A DNA stretch of 64,000 bases from Pseudomonas sp. ACM7 (lineage in GTDB: Bacteria; Pseudomonadota; Gammaproteobacteria; Pseudomonadales; Pseudomonadaceae). Made by a program: the position numbers and the translations under genes. Location of the stretch: NCBI RefSeq assembly GCF_004136015.1, contig NZ_CP024866.1, positions 193,089 through 257,088 of the forward strand. The letters run 5' to 3'. The notes beneath the pieces are model-generated. The model was not told the origin of the DNA. It searched no databases and saw nothing but the letters and a program-made list of their open reading frames with translations. Of the stretch, positions 52,476 to 61,262 are shown piece after piece (position 1 is the stretch's first letter; each line of letters starts with the position of its first letter).

Positions 52476-52854
52476 AAAGCGACCACGACATATTGGGCGG
52501 TGGATAGGGCTGTTTCTCATTGGTGCTGTGGTGTGCTGGTACGTAGCTATACCGCGAGTTGTCGTTTTCTACTCAAAAGACGGCACCAAGAAAATTAGTT
52601 ACGTCCTGAACACACAGCACACAATCGTTCGCGGTGAACTGCTGCCCGGAAAGACCACGGGTGATGTAGGACATATCTTTCCTGACGATGAGTTCTTCAT
52701 GCGTCTCGACTGGTGGAATGCGAAGGGCCTGAACCGTTGCGTCAGCATTACGCCCCAATGGCCGACAACGGAAATTCATATTGACCGTAACGGCGAGATT
52801 GACACCAGTGAAGGCAGTGGCACTGATGGAGAGCGATTGAAAGTTTGTAAGTAG
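52462..52854 (+). CDS. Probable membrane-anchored immunity protein
   Basis: A 130-residue protein with one N-terminal membrane segment (GRWIGLFLIGAVVCWYVAIP) and a soluble part outside the cytoplasm, including VLNTQHTIVRGELLPGKTTG and a Cys near NRCVSITPQ. It overlaps the toxin 3' end by 14 bp, the usual toxin-immunity spacing. Periplasmic orientation would suit a toxin that acts in the periplasm or envelope. Family not recognised; assignment rests on position and topology. Confidence 0.65.
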   Translation: MPASEKRPRHIGRWIGLFLIGAVVCWYVAIPRVVVFYSKDGTKKISYVLNTQHTIVRGELLPGKTTGDVGHIFPDDEFFMRLDWWNAKGLNRCVSITPQWPTTEIHIDRNGEIDTSEGSGTDGERLKVCK

Positions 52855-52881
52855 GATTTAGCCAAGCCATAGGGGGCATAA

Positions 52882-53238
52882 ATGTCCATAACAAATCCAC
52901 GTGTGATCGATTTCTGGGCAATTCCCAAGCGAGAGCTACACGACCTGGTGCTCGTTATCACTGACCACCTTGAATGGGGTGGTAAAGCTGAACAAGGCGA
53001 ACACTTGCTCTTGCTGCAAGAGAAAATCAACACGTACATCGCCTTCATCGAAAGCGGTGAGATTTACACCGAAATTCCCGGTGCACTGGGTAAACATCCC
53101 ATCATTCGTGTTCTTGGCCTGTATGAGTTACCAGAGCAAGCAGAGCTCTTCATTGGCCGTGTCACAGAGACTCTAGAAGAAGTGGGCATCGGTTTTGAAT
53201 TCGAGCTTAAAGCGGACGAAGCAATACGTAATATGTGA
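52882..53238 (+). CDS. Small immunity-associated protein, DUF6572-like
   Basis: A 118-residue soluble protein beginning MSITNPRVIDFWAIPKRE, with VLVITDHLEWGGKAEQGEHL, LLLQEKINTYIAFIESGEIY and a final alpha/beta pattern. This resembles the DUF6572 group often found beside polymorphic toxins; the name is tentative. It starts 27 bp after the immunity gene, with GGGGG 8 nt upstream, and so is probably in the same operon. It may be a second immunity protein or a spare against related toxins. Confidence 0.65.
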   Translation: MSITNPRVIDFWAIPKRELHDLVLVITDHLEWGGKAEQGEHLLLLQEKINTYIAFIESGEIYTEIPGALGKHPIIRVLGLYELPEQAELFIGRVTETLEEVGIGFEFELKADEAIRNM

Positions 53239-53313
53239 TCACGCCAATGTCTTTGTCTGAACGTTTTCGGCTTCGCAGAGATTCAAGGAACAGCAAGCGA
53301 ATTGGGAGATGAA

Positions 53314-53790
53314 ATGGAGCTTCGTACTGAGTTAACGCCGCCTGCACTTGATGAATCCATGGTTGTTCGACTAACGAAACTCGCTGAAGAAATTGATTGC
53401 GGACATCCTGAGCAGACGCTGAGCCAGTTGTCGGAATTCAACCGAGAGGCGATGACAGAGCTTGGGTTCATCGACTTTCAGGGTATTTATGGCGGCCAAG
53501 GCCATGAGGCTTGGGTTCGCAAGATCTTAGCAGCACCGTTTGAGCGGCCAGTAGCAGATGTAACGAGGGGTGAACTTATAGAGCTGGCTCGAAGGGTAAT
53601 GGAGAGCGATGGGGCTGAACAAGACATCGATTTTTGGCTGAACATGCTGGCAATCAATATACCCAGTGAACGCATCTCCGATTTGATTTTCTGGCCAGGC
53701 GAATGCTTCAACGATGTCAGTTACTCGCAGAGATTATCGCCAGAGCAGGTGATAGAAATCGCGTTGAATGACAGAGATGTTTTGCTATAG
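53314..53790 (+). CDS. Uncharacterised protein in the toxin/immunity operon
   Basis: A 158-residue acidic, soluble, mainly helical protein: LDESMVVRLTKLAEEIDCGH, QLSEFNREAMTELGFIDFQG and VTRGELIELARRVMESDGAE, ending PEQVIEIALNDRDVLL. GGGAG lies 8 nt before the ATG at 53314, which decides the start over a TTG four codons earlier. Its size, acidity and place after the toxin genes suggest another immunity protein. No family was recognised. Confidence 0.6.
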   Translation: MELRTELTPPALDESMVVRLTKLAEEIDCGHPEQTLSQLSEFNREAMTELGFIDFQGIYGGQGHEAWVRKILAAPFERPVADVTRGELIELARRVMESDGAEQDIDFWLNMLAINIPSERISDLIFWPGECFNDVSYSQRLSPEQVIEIALNDRDVLL

Positions 53791-53832
53791 CTGAATCGGC
53801 CCTGGTTTTGTAGTCGCTGGGTGACAGCTCTT

Positions 53833-53870
53833 GGCCGTTTTCTGTCCGTCGCGAGAGGCAGAAAACGGCC
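53833..53870. terminator. Long inverted repeat between convergent genes
   Basis: GGCCGTTTTCTG and CAGAAAACGGCC form a perfect 12-bp stem with a 14-nt gap. The right arm is the core of the dispersed GGCCAAAAGC repeat, so this is an inverted pair of repeat cores that may act as a transcription stop between the toxin operon and the convergent OLD-like gene. Confidence 0.5.
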
Positions 53871-53914
53871 AGAAGCGGCCTCTCGAATGTGTCTACGAAT
53901 CAAGGTACTATTCA
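53859..53914 (+). repeat. Dispersed intergenic repeat, long form
   Basis: CAGAAAACGGCCAGAAGCGG, then ATGTGTCTACGAATCAAGG and TATTCA. Related to the copy at 51124-51176, so the toxin operon is flanked by two copies in the same orientation. Confidence 0.6.
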
Positions 53915-55798
53915 GTTTGTATCAGGTCTAACCCTGGAATTTAGCGACTCAAGTAATTCTACAAGATCGTTTAGTGTGCTTGCTGATATGGCTGCTCGAT
54001 TAACTTCTGTTTTTGCACAAGCTTCGGATAGATACCAGCCTATTTGCTTTTTTGACGGGGCGGTGGAAATATCGTAGTGCTTCTTAACTAAGTCGATCGT
54101 GCTTGAATCAAGTAATCCCTCTAAAGCCATCCCCGTAAACTTGTCATTAATTTCAGACAAGGTGAATACTGTTGTCGTCGGGAGAAACCAACCTTCCTTA
54201 TATCGTGCAGACTCTTTCTTTCCTGCCGAGTCATCGTCAAGCAGAATCATAAAATGCTCTCCGCGGCCCATCATAAGGCTGATTAGAGGGCCACTAGCGC
54301 CTGAGCCTACGCCGGGTAAGATTCGGAAATGCAGATTGATTTTGCTAATTTTTTGCGCAATGGTCAAAGCATAATAATCTGATATACCTTCAACCAAGAT
54401 AAAGGGGGGCGAGCCAATAAGTTCCGGCACCACATAATCGAGGCTTTCAATAACTGGCTGGAAATAGCTAGATCTAGAGGGGTAATTCGAAAGAAATTCT
54501 TTGTATTTTGTAGCTTTAATGTTGGTTGGATTAGAAACAAACTCGAAGCTATCTCCGTCATCTGGGTTTAGCGCGGTATTTTCGACTATATAGGCCCCTC
54601 CCAGCCATCGCGGATTTATCATATGATGGCTGTGTGTTGAATATATTATTTTAGTCCCATTGGTGGCGATCTTTTCAAAGCTTTTTAATAATTCAGCTTG
54701 TGCTTTTGCGTGGAGATTTGCAGCAGGCTCATCGAATATTAATATTGAAGGCTTGTTGCTCTCGCCCTTGAAGGTAGTAAATAAAAGAAAAGAAAAAAAC
54801 CAACGAAAGCCTAGCGAGCGCTCACTGATTTCGTAGTCGTATTCGCCATCCGACACCATGAAAGAGGCATAAGGAATATTGCCTTTGCTAGTATCAATAT
54901 TCCATGTTATTGATATCTGCTTGGCCGAGGAATCCTTGGAGAACACCCGCCTCCACCCTCCGATAACCTCCTTCGTGACTGAATTAGAAACCTTCTTGAA
55001 TACGGCATCTATTAAAGACTTTTCGGCACTTGTTACAAACTTGGCAAGCCAGTTGGGATCAGGATTCCTGTTTGCGTAAGCGCTGATTCTAAGGGTGACA
55101 TGTTTTTCAAGATCCAACCCATCGTCTATCCCCTCCATTATAGACTGAAAGATTGAACGATAATGCCGATTTGTTGTGCTTTCACCATCATGTTCTTGTA
55201 GGTAAATTTTATTTGGGATATCAACTAGAAAGGTCGGAAAATACTCCAGACTAGGTAGTTCTTTATTAAGGAGATCCATAGTGTCACTCCAAAAAACCCC
55301 TGTTTCACTTTCTGGCACGCACTCTATGTATTCAGAATCACCTTTTTCACGCACCCAGAGATCGGCATCCCAAATGTGAGAACTGGTTTTTAGGATGCTA
55401 TCTTCAAAAGTTAATTCTTTGATTAGGCTAAATGGTGTGGATAGACGATTTTTATCAATGTCGAGTTTTTTACTTTTTGCGAACTCGCAAACTTTCCTAA
55501 TATCAGATTCATTTAGCTCGACTACAGCTTCTATTTCAATGCTTCCGGTGAATGCTGAGCGTCTATTTATTGGGATAATTTCATTTGTATTGTTTTTTGC
55601 TCGACTCCCCTTGAAGAGGCTGGAGACTAATTTGTCGCTACTTACAAAATGAGACAAAGCTTCCAATATGGTTGTTTTACCACTTTCATTTAAGCCAATA
55701 AGCGTTATGATTGGATTGTTTGTTCTATCATCTAGAGATATAGAGGTTTGCTCGATACCTTTATAATTTCGAATTGTAAATTTTTTAATTTCTGGCAT
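53912..55798 (-). CDS. OLD-family-like ATPase with C-terminal TOPRIM nuclease domain
   Basis: A 628-residue protein. The ABC-type ATPase part has Walker A GLNESGKTT (about residue 36), Walker B SILIFDEPAANLHAKAQ (about 400) and the H-loop in STHSHHMINP. The TOPRIM part (about 490-600) has the Glu in FILVEGISDYYALT and the DxD in MILLDDDSAGKKES. This order defines OLD nucleases, several of which are phage-defence effectors. GC is clearly lower than the neighbourhood. The frame stays open 92 codons upstream (to 56074) and includes Cys/His pairs, so an N-terminal zinc-binding extension is possible; 55798 has only a weak AAAGAG site. Confidence 0.75.
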   Translation of the reverse strand: MPEIKKFTIRNYKGIEQTSISLDDRTNNPIITLIGLNESGKTTILEALSHFVSSDKLVSSLFKGSRAKNNTNEIIPINRRSAFTGSIEIEAVVELNESDIRKVCEFAKSKKLDIDKNRLSTPFSLIKELTFEDSILKTSSHIWDADLWVREKGDSEYIECVPESETGVFWSDTMDLLNKELPSLEYFPTFLVDIPNKIYLQEHDGESTTNRHYRSIFQSIMEGIDDGLDLEKHVTLRISAYANRNPDPNWLAKFVTSAEKSLIDAVFKKVSNSVTKEVIGGWRRVFSKDSSAKQISITWNIDTSKGNIPYASFMVSDGEYDYEISERSLGFRWFFSFLLFTTFKGESNKPSILIFDEPAANLHAKAQAELLKSFEKIATNGTKIIYSTHSHHMINPRWLGGAYIVENTALNPDDGDSFEFVSNPTNIKATKYKEFLSNYPSRSSYFQPVIESLDYVVPELIGSPPFILVEGISDYYALTIAQKISKINLHFRILPGVGSGASGPLISLMMGRGEHFMILLDDDSAGKKESARYKEGWFLPTTTVFTLSEINDKFTGMALEGLLDSSTIDLVKKHYDISTAPSKKQIGWYLSEACAKTEVNRAAISASTLNDLVELLESLNSRVRPDTN

Positions 55799-56074
55799 AA
55801 AAATCTCTTTGGGATCCCGTGTGCTGGCGGTGCATTTAGGGCAATGAGTGCCATCGCTTCCTAGCCTGCCGAACAATTTCATTAATTTCTTTGAGGAGCG
55901 TTGCTCTAATGTTCGAAAAGCGTTTTTCTCAATATGCGCAACAAAATGATGGCATAATGCCTTGTTTGTGCAGTTTCGTCTCGTAATTTTCTCGCGCTTT
56001 ACTATGCTTTGCCGGCAGGACCGTCGGCTCATTTGATTTCTGTCTTCTCCGCTTAAAAGGGATGACGCTCGCAT

Positions 56075-56543
56075 GGCCTATTTCCGGCCGATTTCTGCCC
56101 GTGCTGACCGGCAACTATTAGGCCGACTCGTGCCCTCCATCACGGCCCGCTTCGGGTCAACAGCCGTCCATTGTAACCAGCAGTAATCGCCCAGTTTCCA
56201 CCACTGAAACCAATGGCTCTCCCCGTTAGCTATAGCTCAGACCAAGACCAGACCCGAAGGCTTTACACTGTCGTCTTAGAAGGCACAAGCAACGGTACAC
56301 TGCGTGTCGCGGGTCACGGTTGAGCAAAGAACACGACGTAAATGCTTTATAAAGCCAGCCTGCCGCATTGCGCAGCACTGGCTCCCCTCATCATCACTTC
56401 CCATCTCATCTCGCTCATCAAAACCATCACACCCGCCGCGAATCTCGCCTGGCACTCCCACCCAAACCCTTTAAACCCGATTAAAAGCCCCAAGCCACTT
56501 TCAAGCCCACGCTCTGCTCATTACTCCAGTGCAGTGCTCAACC
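56075..56543. other. Gap of about 470 bp between the OLD-like gene and the prophage scar
   Basis: No gene or RNA was recognised. Composition shifts from AT-rich to GC-rich near 56100, marking the edge of the acquired island. Confidence 0.5.
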
Positions 56544-57361
56544 ATGAAACCCCTCCACATCTTCAAACCCACACCGCCATGTGCGGCGCCAGCTTCAACT
56601 TCACCGAATCCGACCTAACCGCCACTGTCGCCGCCTACAACCCATCGATCCACGAAGCCCCCATGGTCATCGGCCACCCCCAGCACGACGCCCCGGCCGC
56701 CGGCTGGGTCAAATCCTTATCCGCCACCCCCCAAGGCCTGATCGCCGAACCCCAACAAGTCGACGCCACCTTCGCCGAGCAAAGCGCCAAAGGCAGCTAC
56801 AAAAAAATCTCCACCTCCTTCTACCACCCAGACGCCGCCAACAACCCCGTGCCCGGCGTTTACTACCTGCGCCACGTCGGGTTCCTCGGCGCCCAACCGC
56901 CATCAGTAAAAGGCCTACGCCCCATCGAACTCGCTGACGACGAACAAGGCGTCATCGAATTCAGCGACCACGGCCACTACCTCAGCGCCGACCTCTGGCG
57001 CCGCTTCCGCGAATGGCTCATCAGCCAATTCAACAAAGACACCGCCGACCAGGTCGCCCCGTCGTGGGCCATCGACAGCCTCGCCGACACCGCCCGCCAA
57101 CCAGAACAGCCCATGGCCACATTCACCCAACCCAAAGACCTGGGCGACTTGCTGCAGGTCGAAGTTAGCCCCGGCTGGCCCCGCTCCAAGGCCACGCCGC
57201 TGGCCGGCACCGACAACTCGCTGGGCCAGATGCAGGCCAAAGTCGCCGGTAAATACCGCTTCAACCACCCACGCGGTGCCGTCCTGTTGGCCTACGGCAA
57301 GTCAACCTTTGGCGTCTCGGAAAGCACCGATGCAGCGTACGTGCAGCCAACCCAGCGATAA
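56544..57361 (+). pseudogene. Prophage scar: head protease fused to a Gp37-like fragment
   Basis: The start region MKPLHIFKP (56544) is one frame off from the body, which reads TAMCGASFNFTESDLTATVA, APMVIGHPQHDAPAAGWVKS and YYLRHVGFLGAQPPSVKGLR, the phage Mu-type capsid protease/scaffold. From about 57135 the frame continues in a different protein, LGDLLQVEVSPGWP and YRFNHPRGAVLLAYGKSTFG, resembling the Gp37-type tail protein family. Head genes that normally lie between are missing. A frameshift at the start and an in-frame deletion leave a hybrid of two distant prophage genes. Confidence 0.65.
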
Positions 57362-57469
57362 AAAATAAACCCTGTGAGTAGGGGTCTGCAGCGTCCTGCC
57401 GATAACGACAAAGCGTCGCGCTCGATTGCCGGCGTTTTACGGACCAGAAAGCATTAGCCGGGACTTTAC

Positions 57470-58330
57470 ATGCGACACCTCAGACACCTTACTTCCCCTC
57501 TGAATCAGCAAAAGATTGCTGACGTCACCTTCCATTTCGATCCGTCTGATCAGAACGAACTGGTGACTGTGCTTCAGCGTTTTTTTGCCGAGCCGGATCA
57601 ACATGCGTTGCTGGATATTCCCGAGGAAACCCGCCGCGTGTTCCTGCTCGAAGGTGAACGAAAATGGGTGTTGAAACACAACCGCCTGACCCACTGGAAA
57701 AAGCAGCTGCAGAATTTCCTCGGCCTCAAGCGTGTGTTCGGACTGCATGACCTGACCAACGAATTCATCAATCTGTCCGTTGTGTCTGCCAAGTCAGAGT
57801 CGTCGCCCAGAGTGGCTGCATTCGGCCATGTCGGGCGCTTTCCGTTTCTCAAGGAAGAGTATTTGCTGGTCAGTTTTTTCGACAACCATTGCAGCGTCGA
57901 TGATCGACTGATCGCCCAGCCCGAACAGGCGCAAACGCTGCTGTTGGACATTTTCCAACTGTTTGGGCAGACGCTGGTCGAGGGGTTTGTTCACATGGAC
58001 CCACACCCCAAGAACATCCTGATTGGCCCCGATGGCAGGCTGCGCCTGATCGATTTCGAATGCTGCGCGCATTCGGTGCTGGATCACGACTTCAGCCTGG
58101 GTTTTCTGCTGGGTTACTTCTATCGCTACTGGTTCAACACGTTCATATCGGTTGAACACTACAACGCGTGCTGTGAACGCTACCTGAAGCATCAGCACCC
58201 GCAATTGAACCGTGAGGTTTTCCAGGCGGTGTATGAGCGCTTTCGGGACCGTGATGTTTCCCGGAGCACGCGTTACCGCATCCTCACCTGCCCCAAGGCC
58301 CAAGCTGCATTCCTGCACGAGTTGATGTAA
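57470..58330 (+). CDS. Lipopolysaccharide-kinase-like protein
   Basis: A 286-residue protein of the protein-kinase-like fold in the Kdo/WaaP kinase group. The ATP-lysine is probably in GERKWVLKHNRLTHWKK, the catalytic loop is VHMDPHPKNILIGPDGRLRL and the metal-binding Asp is in LIDFECCAH. It likely phosphorylates a heptose or other LPS core sugar at the cytoplasmic face of the inner membrane. No LPS cluster is adjacent, so the substrate is uncertain. The ATG has GGGA 7 nt upstream. Confidence 0.75.
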   Translation: MRHLRHLTSPLNQQKIADVTFHFDPSDQNELVTVLQRFFAEPDQHALLDIPEETRRVFLLEGERKWVLKHNRLTHWKKQLQNFLGLKRVFGLHDLTNEFINLSVVSAKSESSPRVAAFGHVGRFPFLKEEYLLVSFFDNHCSVDDRLIAQPEQAQTLLLDIFQLFGQTLVEGFVHMDPHPKNILIGPDGRLRLIDFECCAHSVLDHDFSLGFLLGYFYRYWFNTFISVEHYNACCERYLKHQHPQLNREVFQAVYERFRDRDVSRSTRYRILTCPKAQAAFLHELM

Positions 58331-58345
58331 CCGGTAGCGGTTGGC

Positions 58346-58804
58346 TCAGCCTTGCTTCAAGTCGAGGCAGTAGGTGTAGTAACCCGTATCGCGCACATAG
58401 CCCAAGGATTCATACAACCGTTGCGCGCCGACATTGTCCGTGGATGTTTCCAGCACCATGCCTTTGGCGCCGGTCAACAATGCGAAGGCTCGCGCGGTGT
58501 TCATCAGCAACGTGCCGACCCCTTGCCCTCGCGCGGCGGGTGTTGTGAAGAGGTCGCCGAGCAGCCAGGTGCGGTGCGCGTCGATGGAAGAGAACGTCGG
58601 GAACAACTGGACGAAACCCAGCGCCTCGCCGTTGGGGGCCTGGGCGAAGAAGATCGCGGATTCGTCCCGGGCAATGCGCTCGGCGATGAACTCGCGAGAC
58701 TGCGGCAGGTTCGACGGCTGGCCGTAGAAGCCTCGATAGGCGTCGAACAGGCTGGCGATTTTATCGATGTGGGATGCGTCGGCGCGCTGGGCCTGGATGT
58801 CCAT
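58346..58804 (-). CDS. GNAT-family N-acetyltransferase
   Basis: A 152-residue acetyltransferase: MDIQAQRADASHIDKIASLF, the acetyl-CoA loop LFTTPAARGQGVGTLLMNTA and ETSTDNVGAQRLYESLGYVR. AAGGAG lies 9 nt before the ATG at 58804. It converges on the kinase-like gene with a 15-bp gap. The substrate is unknown; the group contains enzymes for small amines. Confidence 0.85.
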   Translation of the reverse strand: MDIQAQRADASHIDKIASLFDAYRGFYGQPSNLPQSREFIAERIARDESAIFFAQAPNGEALGFVQLFPTFSSIDAHRTWLLGDLFTTPAARGQGVGTLLMNTARAFALLTGAKGMVLETSTDNVGAQRLYESLGYVRDTGYYTYCLDLKQG

Positions 58805-58859
58805 GTTGATCGTCTCCTTACGGATTGATTTGATGAGCGGAAAAAGGGAAATGTAGATC

Positions 58860-58932
58860 AAAAGATCGCAGCCTGCGGCAGCTCCTACAAGGGACGGCGT
58901 ACACCTGTAGCTGCCGCAGGCAGCGATCTTTT
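58860..58932. repeat. REP-type large inverted repeat
   Basis: AAAAGATCGC to GCGATCTTTT at the ends and CCTGCGGCAGC / GCTGCCGCAGG inside form a long imperfect dyad of the Pseudomonas REP type. It lies between the GNAT gene and the NCS1 permease stop and may end the permease transcript. Confidence 0.8.
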
Positions 58933-58948
58933 GGGGTTCACCCAATCC

Positions 58949-60361
58949 TTAAGGCCTTTCAGCTCCGCTCAGGGCCACCGCCGGCATTGATGTCCTGGCC
59001 AGGCCGTAATAAAGAATCCCCGGGACCACCAGACCAACGATCCAGGAAATATCGACACCGCCGAGCTGCGCGACCATCGGCCCGGAGTAGAAGTGCGTAT
59101 CGACGAAGGGCAACTGGATCAATACACCCACGACATACACGCTGATCCCGCGCGTGTTCCAGCGGCCATAGCGACCCGCCGGGTCGGACAATGCCGGGAT
59201 GTCATAGCGCTCTTTGTTGATGAAGTAGTAATCCACCAGATTGATCGCGCTCCACGGTGTGAAGAAGGTCAGCAAAAACAGGATGAAGTACTTGAAGGTG
59301 TTGAGAAACGAGTACTGCCCCAGCAGTGCGAGCGTGGTGGACGCCGCGACAATCAACAACACAAACACCATCCGCTGGCGGGCGGAAATCTCCAGACGAC
59401 TGCGAAAACCACTGATGATGGTGGCCACGCACATGAAGCTGCCATAAGCGTTGAGCGTGGACACCGTGACCTTGCCGAACACCACGCTCAAGTACAGCAG
59501 GGACGCCATCACACCGGTACTGCCCAACCCGACGATGGTCGCCACCTCGTGACCGCGGAAGTTCGCACCGGCCAACGCCGCGGCGAACACCCCCAGCACC
59601 ATGGACGCCTGGGCACCCAGCACTGTTCCAAGACCGACGGCAGCGAACGTCTTCCACGACGAGGTCTTGCTCGGCAGGTAGCGTGAATAGTCAGCCACAT
59701 AAGGGCCAAAGGCGATCTGCCAGGACGCGGATAACGACACCGCCAGCAGGAAAGTACTCCAGCCGAAGTGACGGTTTTCCAGCAACTGGCCGATATCGTT
59801 GAGGGTCATCAACCGGGTAAACAGATAGACGAAGGCGATGATGCCCAGCACGCTGGCCACCCGGCCGACCAGGTGGATGACCCGGTAACCGAAGATCGTC
59901 AGAAACGCGATGCACGAGGCAAAAATCAGAATGCCCGCGCTGTCGCTGACATGGATCAACTGGGCAATGGCCTGCCCCGAGAGTACCGCGCCGGTGGCGC
60001 TGAAACCGAGGTACATCAGGCACACCAGCACAATCGGGATGGCCGCCCCATAGACCCCGAACTGCACACGACTGGAGATCATCTGCGGCAACCCAAGCTT
60101 CGGTCCTTGCGCCGCGTGCAGGGCAACCACTGCACCGCCGAGCACCTGGCCGATCAGCAAGCCGATTAGCGACCAGAACACATCGCCGCCCAGCACCACG
60201 GCCAGGGCGCCGGTGACGATCGCCGTGATTTGCAGGTTGGCGCCGAGCCACAGGGAGAACTGGCTGTAGAGGCTGCCATGCCGCTCGGCCTCGGGAATGT
60301 AATCGATCGATCGTGTCTCGATCAGGGGACTTCGCTGCTGACTATCGCTGACCTTGGTCAT
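58949..60361 (-). CDS. NCS1-family nucleobase/cytosine-purine permease
   Basis: A 470-residue membrane protein with about 12 segments. RSIDYIPEAERHGSLYSQFS, then LWLGANLQITAIVTGALAVV is the NCS1 opening. SASWQIAFGPYVADYSRYLP and FTPWSAINLVDYYFINKERY are conserved in the family. It imports a nucleobase, hydantoin or similar compound with protons or sodium. The start at 60361 is preferred to a frame 31 codons longer. It is in the same direction as the TorF porin and two amidohydrolase genes and may be the inner-membrane uptake step for their substrate. Confidence 0.85.
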   Translation of the reverse strand: MTKVSDSQQRSPLIETRSIDYIPEAERHGSLYSQFSLWLGANLQITAIVTGALAVVLGGDVFWSLIGLLIGQVLGGAVVALHAAQGPKLGLPQMISSRVQFGVYGAAIPIVLVCLMYLGFSATGAVLSGQAIAQLIHVSDSAGILIFASCIAFLTIFGYRVIHLVGRVASVLGIIAFVYLFTRLMTLNDIGQLLENRHFGWSTFLLAVSLSASWQIAFGPYVADYSRYLPSKTSSWKTFAAVGLGTVLGAQASMVLGVFAAALAGANFRGHEVATIVGLGSTGVMASLLYLSVVFGKVTVSTLNAYGSFMCVATIISGFRSRLEISARQRMVFVLLIVAASTTLALLGQYSFLNTFKYFILFLLTFFTPWSAINLVDYYFINKERYDIPALSDPAGRYGRWNTRGISVYVVGVLIQLPFVDTHFYSGPMVAQLGGVDISWIVGLVVPGILYYGLARTSMPAVALSGAERP

Positions 60362-60411
60362 TACGGTGTTTTCCTTTGAGGCGCTTGTTTTTATGGTGCG
60401 AACTCGAACGC

Positions 60412-61152
60412 TTAGAACGCCTTGCTGGCACTGGCAACCACAGTGGCGGTGCACAGATCACCATAGCCGTACCAGCTCGTGCATTCGCTTTTCGACAGGT
60501 CGGTATCAATGTAGCTAAGGCCCCAGGTCACGCCCACGAAGTCACGGGTCAACTTGGCTTCCCACTCGCTGTAGGCATCACGGCTTTCGCCGCTGGCGGA
60601 CCAGAAAGCCGGGTCTTTGACATCGTTTCGACCCACGCGCAGGTCCAGGCCGATCTCGGCCGGCAATTCGATTTTGTAGCTGAGGTAGGTGTAAAGGGTG
60701 TCCTGGTCCTCGCCAAAGAAGTTCGGCGTATCGTTTGAGTAGTAAGCGCCAAGCTTCACGCCATAAACGTCAAGGACGGCGTAGACCTCACTCAGGTTGA
60801 ATTGGCCCTCTTTTGGATAGTCGTACTTGATGTACCCCAGATCGAGGCTGATGGCCTCGGTCGCCTGCCAGTAGTATCCCGCGTAATACTCAAGTTCCTG
60901 CCGCGTCTTGAACTCGCCGCCGAAATCGACATTCGAGGTCCAGGCACCAACGTACAGGCCGCTGCTGTGCATCAGCGTGGCGCCGGCCTGAGCCGCCGGA
61001 TCACCCAGGGTTTGCGAAATGCCACGGGTGCGGTAGTCGCTGAAAACTCCCAGGGTCATGTCCAGGCTGAACTCATCGTTGAGTGTCAGTGCCTGGGTGG
61101 TCAGGGGTGCCAATACAAGCGTGGCAAGGGTCAATACTGAGCGCGCGTTCAT
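60412..61152 (-). CDS. TorF-family putative outer-membrane porin
   Basis: A 246-residue beta-barrel protein with a signal peptide (MNARSVLTLATLVLAPLTTQ, cleavage after ALT). FSLDMTLGVFSDYRTRGISQ is the family start and regular aromatic-ended strands follow, such as WQATEAISLDLGYIKYDYPK and YAVLDVYGVKLGAYYSND. The C-terminal residue is Phe, as for BAM-inserted proteins. It probably lets a small solute across the outer membrane and pairs with the NCS1 permease. Confidence 0.85.
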   Translation of the reverse strand: MNARSVLTLATLVLAPLTTQALTLNDEFSLDMTLGVFSDYRTRGISQTLGDPAAQAGATLMHSSGLYVGAWTSNVDFGGEFKTRQELEYYAGYYWQATEAISLDLGYIKYDYPKEGQFNLSEVYAVLDVYGVKLGAYYSNDTPNFFGEDQDTLYTYLSYKIELPAEIGLDLRVGRNDVKDPAFWSASGESRDAYSEWEAKLTRDFVGVTWGLSYIDTDLSKSECTSWYGYGDLCTATVVASASKAF

Positions 61153-61262
61153 ACAAGTCTCTTATTGTTATGGAGGTGCGGGTTGTTTCAGGCATGGCGA
61201 TGCCGAGCCCCTCGTCGGACGAGGAGCCGGGCGTCTTTTGCGTGGTGCGGGTGAACGGAGGG

